From Allofrancisella inopinata (GTDB lineage Bacteria; Pseudomonadota; Gammaproteobacteria; Francisellales; Francisellaceae), in NCBI RefSeq assembly GCF_012222965.1, contig NZ_CP038241.1, positions 248,001 through 312,000 of the forward strand: 64,000 nucleotides of DNA, read 5' to 3'. The notes beneath the pieces were generated by a model, which did no database searches, was not told the DNA's origin, and saw nothing but the letters and a program-made list of their open reading frames with translations. Below, one piece after another: positions 1 to 8,379 of this stretch (its first letter is position 1; every line of letters starts with the position of its first letter). A program made the position numbers and the translations under genes.

Positions 1-320
1 AAAATATTAGATAGTATCTGATGTGATTAAATATGGTTTCTGAAGCTAAATAACTACTTGAATTACTAGTAAAATACTAATGTATCAGAAATAAATTGAT
101 CAAGTATTTTACTTATTTTTATACTGGCAAAAAGGTTGAAGATGAGAGGCTATTTGAATTTAATAAGTAGTGTCAAATTTTGACAGCTATAGTTTAATTT
201 AAAACCTATATAATTATAGAGTCAGTAATGGAAAAGGTAGTGAGTTAATATGGGTGAATTTAAATTAATTACCTGTTTAATGTATCAATATAAAAGTTAA
301 GGAATTAATGGTTATTCAAA
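1..320. other. Intergenic region upstream of orphan gene
   Basis: No convincing coding sequence is visible. The stretch holds a perfect 15-bp palindrome, TGTCAAATTTTGACA, at 171-185, whose right arm contains a consensus -35 hexamer TTGACA (180-185), and a TATAAT at 209-214. The 23-bp gap between the hexamers is too long for an ordinary sigma-70 promoter, so pairing them is doubtful. The palindrome could be an operator for the downstream orphan gene; that is inference. Confidence 0.4.
171..185. promoter_or_regulatory. Perfect palindrome, possible operator
   Basis: TGTCAAA-T-TTTGACA is an exact inverted repeat with 7-bp arms, about 135 bp before the start of the 585-residue orphan gene. It overlaps a TTGACA hexamer, the typical placement for a repressor site. 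No regulator gene is next to it and no second copy was noticed, so this is only a candidate site. Confidence 0.25.
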
Positions 321-2078
321 ATGTATAGCGTTTTATTGCAAATAAAAAAAATCAAGAACTTAGATCTTGAGAAAGTAAATATAGCTAGTGTCTTAGGAAA
401 TAGATATTTTAACGTTTTTAGTTTAAACCCAGGTGACAATGAGTGGAAAGAATATGTATCTAAACATAAACATGCTTGGTATTTAACAGAAGAAATTAAC
501 AATAAAAGACGTAAAATAACTTTACATTTTAAGCCTGGAAGTATAGATATAACTCTATTAATATTAGACCTCGGCTACGATGGTCTTAGACATTATATAT
601 CTAACACTAGAACAATGTGTTGCGTCCTTGGACAGCGTACTGTGGAAAATGCACTAGAGCCGTATGCGTTAAAAATTATCGATAATAAAAATGAACAAAT
701 ATACCAACAAATAAGTACTCAAAAAACATCATCCGTTTTAAATTTGTTCAGTGATCAAGAGGATTGTGGTACACCAACGTTTCGTGGCTTGAAAGAAAAA
801 TGGTATCAAGAGCAACAGAATGCTGAGAAGTATCAAGAACAACAGTTTATTGGTGGAATAACTATTGGAAGAGGAAATGAAGCACAGTTTCAACCTTATT
901 CACATGATTTGTTACCTTATTCACATGATTTGTTACCTTATTCACATGATTTGTTTAGTACGAGGTTTGATAATAAAACCGTGCATGAGGAAATGAAACC
1001 TACTCAATCTATCCCAAAAAAAGACTTTGAGTATAGCTTTGTTGTAGATTATAGTGCAAATGAAAAACAGTGCGTAATTTATGAAATTCAAAGTTTACAT
1101 TCTTCTAGTATATACCAGGGAGATGAAAAGTTTAAACCAAGATACGATAAGTTTTTTATAAATGAAAATAATATTGATGTTCCAGGGGTAATTGATTACG
1201 ATAAGTGCCTACAGAGAGCAGCAATGGCAGCTTTCAACCTGCCAGATAAATTTTACCCTAAATTTATGTTAATAAATAGACAAGGTACACTTGGAGAGCA
1301 ATTCGATAAAGGTGAAATAAATGAATTAAAGAGTTTCTATGAAGAATCTAAAAGGCAGGCTGTACAAAAGCGTGAAGGTACAAGAGGAAGCGCAAATAGA
1401 TTTTACCATGGAAATGACCCTGATTCGGTATGTCGTGATTTAGCTTCGGGGTGTCTTCATGTAGGTGGTATGAGTTTCGAACATATGATTATGTACGGGT
1501 TGGAGAAACATCAAAGTTATGATTACTATCAAAGGCAGCAAAACAAAATTAATAAATATGGAAATGACATAGGTGGTCACAAGATAGCGTCTAAAGAAGT
1601 ATTTGATTCTCGCAAGCCAACATCTAAATCAGGGGTATACCTTAGGGATATAGTCTTTTATAATCCAAGGACGACATCTATAAGAGTATATAAAGTATAT
1701 AAAACTATTATAGGTGATATGAATGTCACTACAGATAACCATTCTGGAAAAGGGTTCCTACAAGATAGATGGTATCTAACGAACTTAGATCCAGACCAAA
1801 CTGGTATAAAAATGGATAAAAGTAAACAAAAAAATCCGCATGTTTGGGAAATGTATGCACAAGTAGGAAAGTGGATTGAGAGGATATGTGGTAATTTAGG
1901 TAAGAATGAAAGATATAAAAATTATGGGTATCCTGAAAAGGAATTTGCGCATCCAGATCATAGTTTCCAAAATACTTTTTTTGATAAAGATTCTTTGGCG
2001 AAACATTGTTTAAGTGAAGTCGATTTAGAAAGAATTATAGAACAATTGCGAGATAAAGGAGTTTCAATTTCAGGTTAA
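321..2078 (+). CDS. Unrecognised 585-residue protein with triplicated heptapeptide
   Basis: I do not recognise a family. The protein is soluble-looking, with no signal peptide or membrane segment. It seems to have an N-terminal part (about 1-160), a Gln/Glu-rich linker (about 160-190), three in-frame copies of the heptapeptide PYSHDLL/F at residues 192-212, and a C-terminal part (about 240-585) rich in Tyr, Asp and Lys. ATG 321 is the first usable start, because an ATG at 308 runs into a stop after six codons. The ribosome site is weak (AAGGA about 18 bases upstream). It is monocistronic and convergent with the RND pump operon, only 12 bp from its stop. It could be an accessory or secreted factor, but nothing seen proves that. 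That it is a real gene is likely from its length and intact frame. Confidence 0.75.
   Translation: MYSVLLQIKKIKNLDLEKVNIASVLGNRYFNVFSLNPGDNEWKEYVSKHKHAWYLTEEINNKRRKITLHFKPGSIDITLLILDLGYDGLRHYISNTRTMCCVLGQRTVENALEPYALKIIDNKNEQIYQQISTQKTSSVLNLFSDQEDCGTPTFRGLKEKWYQEQQNAEKYQEQQFIGGITIGRGNEAQFQPYSHDLLPYSHDLLPYSHDLFSTRFDNKTVHEEMKPTQSIPKKDFEYSFVVDYSANEKQCVIYEIQSLHSSSIYQGDEKFKPRYDKFFINENNIDVPGVIDYDKCLQRAAMAAFNLPDKFYPKFMLINRQGTLGEQFDKGEINELKSFYEESKRQAVQKREGTRGSANRFYHGNDPDSVCRDLASGCLHVGGMSFEHMIMYGLEKHQSYDYYQRQQNKINKYGNDIGGHKIASKEVFDSRKPTSKSGVYLRDIVFYNPRTTSIRVYKVYKTIIGDMNVTTDNHSGKGFLQDRWYLTNLDPDQTGIKMDKSKQKNPHVWEMYAQVGKWIERICGNLGKNERYKNYGYPEKEFAHPDHSFQNTFFDKDSLAKHCLSEVDLERIIEQLRDKGVSISG
894..956 (+). 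repeat. 21-bp tandem repeat, three copies, in frame
   Basis: Three head-to-tail 21-bp units start with CCTTATTCACATGATTTG. The third differs only in its last base. Each encodes PYSHDLL (PYSHDLF in the last), residues 192-212 of the orphan protein. The near identity at DNA level indicates recent slippage or recombination, so copy number could vary between strains without shifting the frame. Confidence 0.97.
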
Positions 2079-2090
2079 ATTGTGGAAGTT

Positions 2091-5000
2091 CTAATGCTGC
2101 TCATTAGATAAATTATCGATAATTTTTTGTTGTTCTTTTTCTTTTTTAACAGCGAGAGTTTTATCTTCGGCTATGTACATGTACACCACAGGTAAAACGA
2201 ATAATGAGAACATTGCTCCTATCACTAGCCCACTAGAAATAACAACACCTATACAGTTTCTACTAATTGCACCAGCTCCGGAAGAGGTTACAAGTGGTAT
2301 AACACCTACAACCATTGCTGATACAGTCATAAGTATTGGTCTAAGACGTTGGGATGATGATTTCACAATAGCATCATATTTGTTAAGACCATCTACTTTT
2401 TGTAAGTGGTTAGCAAACTCAACTACCATGATTCCTTGTTTTGAGATCAATCCTATTAGTGTTACTAAACCTAGTTGTGTATATATATTTAATGAGGCCC
2501 AACCAGCTCCTAAGTATTGTCCTAGATACAGAGGGATTAAAGCGCCAGATATCGCCATTGGTATTGTTACAAGGATTACTAATGAATCTCTAAAGCTCTC
2601 AAATTGAGCTGCTAAAGCTAAGAATATAAGAATAATAGCAAAACCAAAGGCAACCATCATGGTGTTACCATTTTCAATATATTGACGCGCAGATCCTGAG
2701 AAGTTGTAAGAGAATCCTTCAGTAAGTTCACTTTTTGCTAACTTCTCAACATAGTCTATAGCTTGACCTTGGGTCACCCCTGGTGACATAACAGCGGAAA
2801 TTGTTGCAGAGTTGAGCTGTTGGAAAGTGTTTAATGTAAGAGGTTGGCCTTCTGTATGAAAACTAAGTAAGGCTGATAATGGTAACTCAGAGTTAAACAG
2901 ATTATCAGTAGCATCTGAACGGATATAAATATTGCTTAGTTGCTCTTGGGTGAGCATTTCATTACGGGCTAACTGTGGGATTACCTGGAAACTATAACCT
3001 TTCAAAAAGAAGTAATTGATGTAGCCTCCAGCATATGAATAACTAAGAGTTCTAGCGATATCTGACATAGTAATCCCAAGCATACCAGCTTTTTCACGAT
3101 CTATATCAATATCTATAACAGGGTTATCAAATTTAAGGTCACTTTGAGCAAATACAAACAAACCACTTTTCATCATCTTACTAATTAGGTTATTTGTCAC
3201 TTCATTTATAGCTTCATAGTCATTGATGCTTTGAATAACTAATGACATAGGTGCACCACGTGGTATTCCTGGAAGAGAAGGTGTTTGGTATGTATAAGTT
3301 TGAATACCTGGAAGATCTGTAACTTTTGATTGGACTATATTTGCAACTTCACCCTGAGAAATGGTACGATCATCCCATGGTTTCATTATAAAGCCACCAA
3401 ATATTACATTTGAACCCATAACACCATTTAGTATAAAGACATTTTCTTTACCAGGGGTTTCATCTAATACTTTTTCAAGTGGTTTACTAAATGTTTCTAA
3501 ATAGTTAATGTTGGCTGATGAGGGAGTTGTACCCATTATACCTAAAAAACCTTGGTCTTCATTAGGAGCTAGCTCTGATTTAACACCTCTAATCATAATA
3601 AAACAACTAGCAAGGACTATTATACCAACTATAGCTATTGCTGGCTTAATTTCTAATATGAATTCTAGGAGTGCTTTATATTTAGCTGTTAATTTACTAA
3701 AAAACTTATCTATAAAGACAACCAGTTTTGAGCTCATCATTTCACGGTTAAGTACTTTAGAGCACATCATAGGAGAAAGTGTATAAGCAACAAGCCCAGA
3801 TATTAAAACTGAACCAGCAAGAGAATATGCAAACTCTGTAAATAGCTGGCCTGTAAATCCACCCATCATCCCAATAGGGGCGTACACAACCACCAAGGTT
3901 AATGTCATTAATATTACAGGATTAGCTATCTCACGAGCCCCTTTGATAGATGCAGCAAAAGGTTCCATACCTTCTTCGATGTGTCTATAAATATTTTCAA
4001 GTACTACAATAGCATCATCAACTACTAGACCAATAGCGAGGATCATGGCTAATAAGGTCAGCAAGTTTATTGAAAATCCCATAATCTTCATAAAGAAAAA
4101 AGCTCCTATGATAGATAACGGAATAGCAATAATCGGTACGATAATAGCTCTAAGTGAGCCTAAAAATAAAAACATCACAATTGATACAATAATTACAGCT
4201 TCTATTAAAGTATGTATAACTTCATCAATTGAGCTTTCTATATAAAGAGTACTGTTATAGGCAATATCGACATCTAGACCATTTGGTAAGCTTGCTTTTA
4301 TACTTGGCAGCTGATCAACGAGTTTACTTATTACCGTAAGGGGATTCTCTTCTGGAGAAACTACAGCACCAGCCAAAACAGCATTTTTATTATCAAAAGT
4401 TACAGATGAATCATAATCCTGTGCACCAAGTTCTACTTTAGCGACATCTTTTAATCTGATTATTTGATCACCAGATTTTTTTATAATCAGGTTTTCATAC
4501 TCTTGAGATGATGACATGCTTGTTTCAGGATTAAGAGTATAATTTAGGTATGGTCCTTGAATTTGTCCGCCAGCAGAAACTAAGCTATTGGATCCAACTG
4601 CTGTTGCTAGCTCAGTTGGAGTTATTGCATATTCTGCCATATGTTCTTTATTTGGGTATATACGCATAGCGTATGGTTTAAACCCCCAAATGTTAACATC
4701 TGTTAACCCCCCCTGAGCTAGTAGTTTAGGTTTTAGTTCAGAGTTTACATAAGCTGATATCTCAGATGTATTCATAGACTTACTGGTAAAAGCAAGTATC
4801 AAAGAGGGGAAATTATCAGCTGGATTTAATTTAATCGAAGGAGAATAGGCATCTTGAGGAAGCCTATTTAATACAGCATTGACGTTCTGGACTACTTCTG
4901 ATAGTACATCATTAGAATTATACCCAAGTTTAACGTATACAGTAATACTACTAGTGCCTAAAGCAGACTCAGAAGTCATGTAGTCGATACCTTTTGAGGT

Positions 5001-5216
5001 GCCAACAGATGATTCAAGGGGCCTAGTTACAAACGCTTGGATTGTAGATGGGTTAGCTCCTGGATAACTGGTTGTTATGGTTATTGTTGCACTATCTATA
5101 TACGGATATTGTCTAATCTGTAATGTGAAAAAAGAGCCAATACCGACAACGATAATCATAAAGCTTATTGAAAGTGATAAGACTGGTTTTCTGATAAAGG
5201 TATCAATAAGTTTCAT
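2091..5216 (-). CDS. RND multidrug efflux inner-membrane pump (AcrB/HAE1 type)
   Basis: A 1041-residue proton-driven exporter of the hydrophobe/amphiphile RND family, expected as a trimer in the inner membrane working with a fusion protein and a TolC-like channel. Seen: an N-terminal amphipathic start MKLIDTFIRKPVLS, a large periplasmic region, the paired aspartates in TM4 (GLVVDDAIVVLENI) used for proton relay, and the second-half membrane block near the C-terminus with GLVTLIGLISKQGIMVVEFAN. Length fits the family. Its ATG overlaps the fusion-protein stop by one base (TAATG), implying translational coupling. No outer-membrane channel gene is adjacent, so TolC must come from elsewhere. Substrates cannot be told from sequence; I leave the symbol blank because several AcrB-like paralogues exist in the genus. 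Confidence 0.93.
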   Translation of the reverse strand: MKLIDTFIRKPVLSLSISFMIIVVGIGSFFTLQIRQYPYIDSATITITTSYPGANPSTIQAFVTRPLESSVGTSKGIDYMTSESALGTSSITVYVKLGYNSNDVLSEVVQNVNAVLNRLPQDAYSPSIKLNPADNFPSLILAFTSKSMNTSEISAYVNSELKPKLLAQGGLTDVNIWGFKPYAMRIYPNKEHMAEYAITPTELATAVGSNSLVSAGGQIQGPYLNYTLNPETSMSSSQEYENLIIKKSGDQIIRLKDVAKVELGAQDYDSSVTFDNKNAVLAGAVVSPEENPLTVISKLVDQLPSIKASLPNGLDVDIAYNSTLYIESSIDEVIHTLIEAVIIVSIVMFLFLGSLRAIIVPIIAIPLSIIGAFFFMKIMGFSINLLTLLAMILAIGLVVDDAIVVLENIYRHIEEGMEPFAASIKGAREIANPVILMTLTLVVVYAPIGMMGGFTGQLFTEFAYSLAGSVLISGLVAYTLSPMMCSKVLNREMMSSKLVVFIDKFFSKLTAKYKALLEFILEIKPAIAIVGIIVLASCFIMIRGVKSELAPNEDQGFLGIMGTTPSSANINYLETFSKPLEKVLDETPGKENVFILNGVMGSNVIFGGFIMKPWDDRTISQGEVANIVQSKVTDLPGIQTYTYQTPSLPGIPRGAPMSLVIQSINDYEAINEVTNNLISKMMKSGLFVFAQSDLKFDNPVIDIDIDREKAGMLGITMSDIARTLSYSYAGGYINYFFLKGYSFQVIPQLARNEMLTQEQLSNIYIRSDATDNLFNSELPLSALLSFHTEGQPLTLNTFQQLNSATISAVMSPGVTQGQAIDYVEKLAKSELTEGFSYNFSGSARQYIENGNTMMVAFGFAIILIFLALAAQFESFRDSLVILVTIPMAISGALIPLYLGQYLGAGWASLNIYTQLGLVTLIGLISKQGIMVVEFANHLQKVDGLNKYDAIVKSSSQRLRPILMTVSAMVVGVIPLVTSSGAGAISRNCIGVVISSGLVIGAMFSLFVLPVVYMYIAEDKTLAVKKEKEQQKIIDNLSNEQH

Positions 5217-6595
5217 TACTGTATCCCTTCGTCGTAGATGTTATTGTCTATTTTCACATCATTATTTATTACAGCGTTGGTACCTTTACGAACTTTGTTT
5301 TGCCCAGATGTAACTATCGTAGTGCCAGCTTTAAGTCCAGATACTAGAGCTAAGTTATTCCTGGTCTCTAGAACTTGTATGTTTACTTGGCCTACTTTAT
5401 ATAAGATTTTATCTGTATTTACAGTTTCCATGCCCCCATTAGCAGTTGATGTATAAGAGGCTTTTTGGGGTTTACCATCTGGGTCAAGTGCAGGTTTTAA
5501 AGTATATACAGATTCACCATATAGACTATAAGAAACAGCATTTCTTGGTATAACTATAGAGTTTTCCTTTGGTGGTAAGTTTACATGGACTGTTAGAAAC
5601 ATGCCTGGGAAAATCTTACGATCAGGATTATCGTAAGTAGCTTGAACCATGATTGATCTGTTTGTTTGGTTAATAAATGAGTTCATGGCAGTAATTTTTG
5701 CTTTAAAAGTTTCTCCTGGAAAAGAGTCTGAGTAGAAGCTTATTTCTTGACCAACACTAATTAGACTGACTTTGTTTTGTGGTACTGGGAAGGTTATAAA
5801 TATAGGATTTATTTTTGTCAATGTAGCTGCGCTATCTCCATTATTAAAATACTGACCTAAGCTTATATTTCTAATACCTATCTTACCATCAAAAGGTGCT
5901 CTGACTACTTTGAAAGCTATTTGGGATTCAATATTTTGTACTTGTGCTATATTAGATAAATAATCAGCATCAGCTTTATCAGCAGTCTCTTTAGAAGTTG
6001 CTTTTTGTTCAGCTAGTTGATCATATCTATCTTTAGTTAATTTAGCAAGTTTTAGTTTTGCAAGAGCTTCTTCCAAATTTGCTTTTAATTGACTTGTGTC
6101 AAGCTTAAAAAGTAGATCTCCTTTTTTCACTTCTTGGCCACTCTTAAAATGTATTTCGCTGACAATACCACCTGATTGAGATGATATTTCGGTCGATTGA
6201 ACAGCTTGGGCTTCACCAATAGTATTAATGATTTGCTTCCACTGTGTTTCTTCAACTACAGATGAAGTTACAGCTACTGGTTGAGGCACATACGATGCCA
6301 TCCCATGTTTGATTAAGCTTTGTACAAAGCTTGTAAAGCTAAATATTCCTCCAAATATTAAAGCCGCTCCAACTACAACAGCAATAGATGCAACTTTTTT
6401 ATCCTTTAGTCTTGAAAGTTGTTTCTGTATAAATCCCAATTGAAATATAAAGTATACAATAGCTATTGAAACACCAACGTTTCCCAAGAGTAGCCAGGTT
6501 AGTACTAAAGTTGTTCCAGCAAAAGCTAAATAATTTTTTTTACTAGCATGAATTTTCTGTTTTATATTGGACAGAATTTTTTTGTAATCTAACAT
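5216..6595 (-). CDS. RND efflux membrane fusion protein with N-terminal membrane extension
   Basis: A 459-residue periplasmic adaptor that should link the downstream RND pump to an outer-membrane channel. From about residue 105 the protein is a standard fusion protein: a lipoyl/biotinyl-like half (GGIVSEIHFKSGQEVKKGDLLFKLD), an alpha-helical hairpin (about 170-220), then beta-barrel and membrane-proximal domains. Unusual is the first 100 residues: instead of a lipoprotein signal there are two or three hydrophobic segments (about 22-58 and 69-95) with a basic loop between. This matters for topology. The stop overlaps the start of the pump gene, and the start abuts the dsbB stop, so the three genes form one transcription unit. 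The family call is firm; the role of the extension is unknown. Confidence 0.92.
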   Translation of the reverse strand: MLDYKKILSNIKQKIHASKKNYLAFAGTTLVLTWLLLGNVGVSIAIVYFIFQLGFIQKQLSRLKDKKVASIAVVVGAALIFGGIFSFTSFVQSLIKHGMASYVPQPVAVTSSVVEETQWKQIINTIGEAQAVQSTEISSQSGGIVSEIHFKSGQEVKKGDLLFKLDTSQLKANLEEALAKLKLAKLTKDRYDQLAEQKATSKETADKADADYLSNIAQVQNIESQIAFKVVRAPFDGKIGIRNISLGQYFNNGDSAATLTKINPIFITFPVPQNKVSLISVGQEISFYSDSFPGETFKAKITAMNSFINQTNRSIMVQATYDNPDRKIFPGMFLTVHVNLPPKENSIVIPRNAVSYSLYGESVYTLKPALDPDGKPQKASYTSTANGGMETVNTDKILYKVGQVNIQVLETRNNLALVSGLKAGTTIVTSGQNKVRKGTNAVINNDVKIDNNIYDEGIQ

Positions 6596-7096
6596 CTATT
6601 TTTCTACCTTTTTAAAAAGAATCATAAAAAAAGAAATTGCATTTATGATTAATAAACTTGTAAAGAACATTAAGCTATAGACTGCTAAGCTGATACCAGA
6701 AATTTCCTCAGAAATATCAGAGCAATTTTCTACAGCACCTGTAAAAGCTTTTGTAGCCTGGATGATCAGAGTATTATCTAACATACCACATGGGCTGTCA
6801 TATGTTGATGCATTTATTGGAAAATACTGGATATATGTTTGATATGCAGCTACATAAAGTCCCGCGATAATAACTGCGAAAATAATAATTCTAATTATCA
6901 AAGAAAAAATAACGGGCTTTTTTTTAACCCACCCTAAGATACTAAAAATCGCTATTGTAATTACACTAAATTGCTGCAGCAAACACATAGGACATGGCTT
7001 CCAATTTAGTACTATAATTGTAAATACAATAATTACAATAGCTACCGCACAAACTAAAGTATTAATTGGGAATATTAAATTATCAAACCTTTTCAT
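6596..7096 (-). CDS. dsbB: DsbB-family disulfide bond formation protein
   Basis: A 166-residue inner-membrane protein expected to reoxidise a periplasmic DsbA-type oxidase and pass electrons to quinone. The two diagnostic cysteine pairs are present: Cys35 and Cys38 in CPMC after the first membrane segment, and Cys103 and Cys125 in the second periplasmic loop. Four hydrophobic segments fit the family topology (about 10-30, 42-57, 62-85, 133-160). It is the first gene of the unit dsbB - fusion protein - RND pump. The physical link suggests co-expression of disulfide formation with efflux, but a functional link is not shown. The upstream cca gene is separated by 41 bp on the same strand and may share its transcript. 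Confidence 0.9.
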   Translation of the reverse strand: MKRFDNLIFPINTLVCAVAIVIIVFTIIVLNWKPCPMCLLQQFSVITIAIFSILGWVKKKPVIFSLIIRIIIFAVIIAGLYVAAYQTYIQYFPINASTYDSPCGMLDNTLIIQATKAFTGAVENCSDISEEISGISLAVYSLMFFTSLLIINAISFFMILFKKVEK

Positions 7097-7137
7097 TTTT
7101 TAAATTCAATAAAATATATTATTTACCGGTTCAAACA

Positions 7138-8271
7138 TTAAATTATTGTATCATAAAAAATATAGTTTTTGACAATATCTAAATGTAGTTGATAAACTCT
7201 TGCTCTGAGCAGGTTTGTCGGTGTTGAGTTTACTAGGCATTTAATATCTGATTTATTTATATCTGAAACTAATTTTTTAAGTAGCTTAAGTTTAGTTATT
7301 GGCTTGTATATATTTTCGTCTCGGTGCAAAATTTTTGTTAAACGTAAATATGCTTTCATGGTTTTGCTAAATAGACACTTATCTCTTAATAGGTTTGCAT
7401 TTTTTAATAGCGATAAGATTTTTTTCGGATCATTTTTTTCTTTAGATTTAAGTATGGTGTGGATGTTATTGACAGCCACTATTAATTTATATTGATTATT
7501 CGTTAAGAATAATTCTTTTCTAATGCTGTGTAATAGATTTTGATCTATGTTAAAGAAAGTTAAAGCTATCTTTATATCAGTAGTTGCTAACCTGTATAAA
7601 TTATGGTAAAAAAAGTTTCCAGAAGGTATTAAGCTTAATTGTTTATGAATACTAGGAAAGAGTATTTCTAAAGATTTTAATTCATTTAGTGACTCAAAAA
7701 AAACTCGAGGATTTTTTAGTGATTTTACAAACTCCATATACAGTCTTGCTTTTGCTATATGTAGAAGCTCGTCAGACTCTAATATGTTATTGACGACCTT
7801 TTTTGTTTCATCTGCTATTTGAAAATTAAATTCACATAATTGTGTTTTAAGCCTAGCTAATCTAACCACTCTAAGCGGGTCTTCACAGAAGGCCTCTGAA
7901 GTATGTCTGAGAATTTTATTTTTTATATCTTGCTGGCCATTAAAAGGGTCAATGATATTGTTGTTTTCGTCTAAAGCGATTGAGTTAATAGTTAAGTCAC
8001 GTCGTTTTAGGTCCTCTTCTAAGGTTGTAGTTACAGAAAATTCTGGCTTAAAACCGTGATAGCCTTTAGAAATTTTACGTTCTGTCCTAGCTAGAGCATA
8101 TTCTTGTTTTGTTATGGGGTGGATAAAAACTGGAAAGCTTGATACCACTTTTTTAAATCCTAGTTGCTGCATTTTTTCTGGAGTAGCGCCGACAACTACC
8201 CAATCTTTATCTTTTGGAATTAATCCAAGTAACATATCTCTAACAGCACCACCTACTAGATAAGTTTTCAT
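7138..8271 (-). CDS. cca: CCA tRNA nucleotidyltransferase
   Basis: A 377-residue class II nucleotidyltransferase that adds or repairs the 3' CCA of tRNAs using CTP and ATP. Visible motifs: the N-terminal GGAVRD with the metal-binding acidic residues in KDKDW (about 21-25), ARTERK, the RRDLTINSIA block (about 90-99) and the base-selecting EDPLRVVRLAR helix (about 130-140). The protein is shorter than E. coli Cca, and I see no clear HD phosphohydrolase domain in its C-terminal half, so it is probably the CCA-adding core only. It is divergent from msbA; the 108-bp space between them holds a promoter for msbA. The tRNA genes of this window already encode CCA, so here the enzyme would act mainly in repair. 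Confidence 0.93.
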   Translation of the reverse strand: MKTYLVGGAVRDMLLGLIPKDKDWVVVGATPEKMQQLGFKKVVSSFPVFIHPITKQEYALARTERKISKGYHGFKPEFSVTTTLEEDLKRRDLTINSIALDENNNIIDPFNGQQDIKNKILRHTSEAFCEDPLRVVRLARLKTQLCEFNFQIADETKKVVNNILESDELLHIAKARLYMEFVKSLKNPRVFFESLNELKSLEILFPSIHKQLSLIPSGNFFYHNLYRLATTDIKIALTFFNIDQNLLHSIRKELFLTNNQYKLIVAVNNIHTILKSKEKNDPKKILSLLKNANLLRDKCLFSKTMKAYLRLTKILHRDENIYKPITKLKLLKKLVSDINKSDIKCLVNSTPTNLLRARVYQLHLDIVKNYIFYDTII

Positions 8272-8320
8272 CGAGCTAAAGCTAAGGTTATTTGTCTGTT
8301 TATGTTAACAGAAAAAAGTG

Positions 8321-8326
8321 TATAAT
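8321..8326 (+). promoter_or_regulatory. -10 element of msbA promoter
   Basis: A perfect TATAAT lies between divergent cca and msbA; no good -35 is visible at 16-18 bp spacing. Just upstream is an inverted repeat TCTGTT-6-AACAGA (8295-8312). Transcription would begin near 8333, so an ATG at 8335 would have no leader, which supports the internal ATG at 8380 as the msbA start. Confidence 0.5.
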
Positions 8327-8379
8327 GTTGATTTATGTATTTAGGTTTTTCGGTGCTTTTGTACCTTTTTAGCAGTTAT

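Noticed and set aside
8335-8379. Upstream start for msbA adding 15 residues
   Set aside because: A TATAAT at 8321-8326 would start transcription almost at that ATG, and the internal ATG gives the known MsbA N-terminus.
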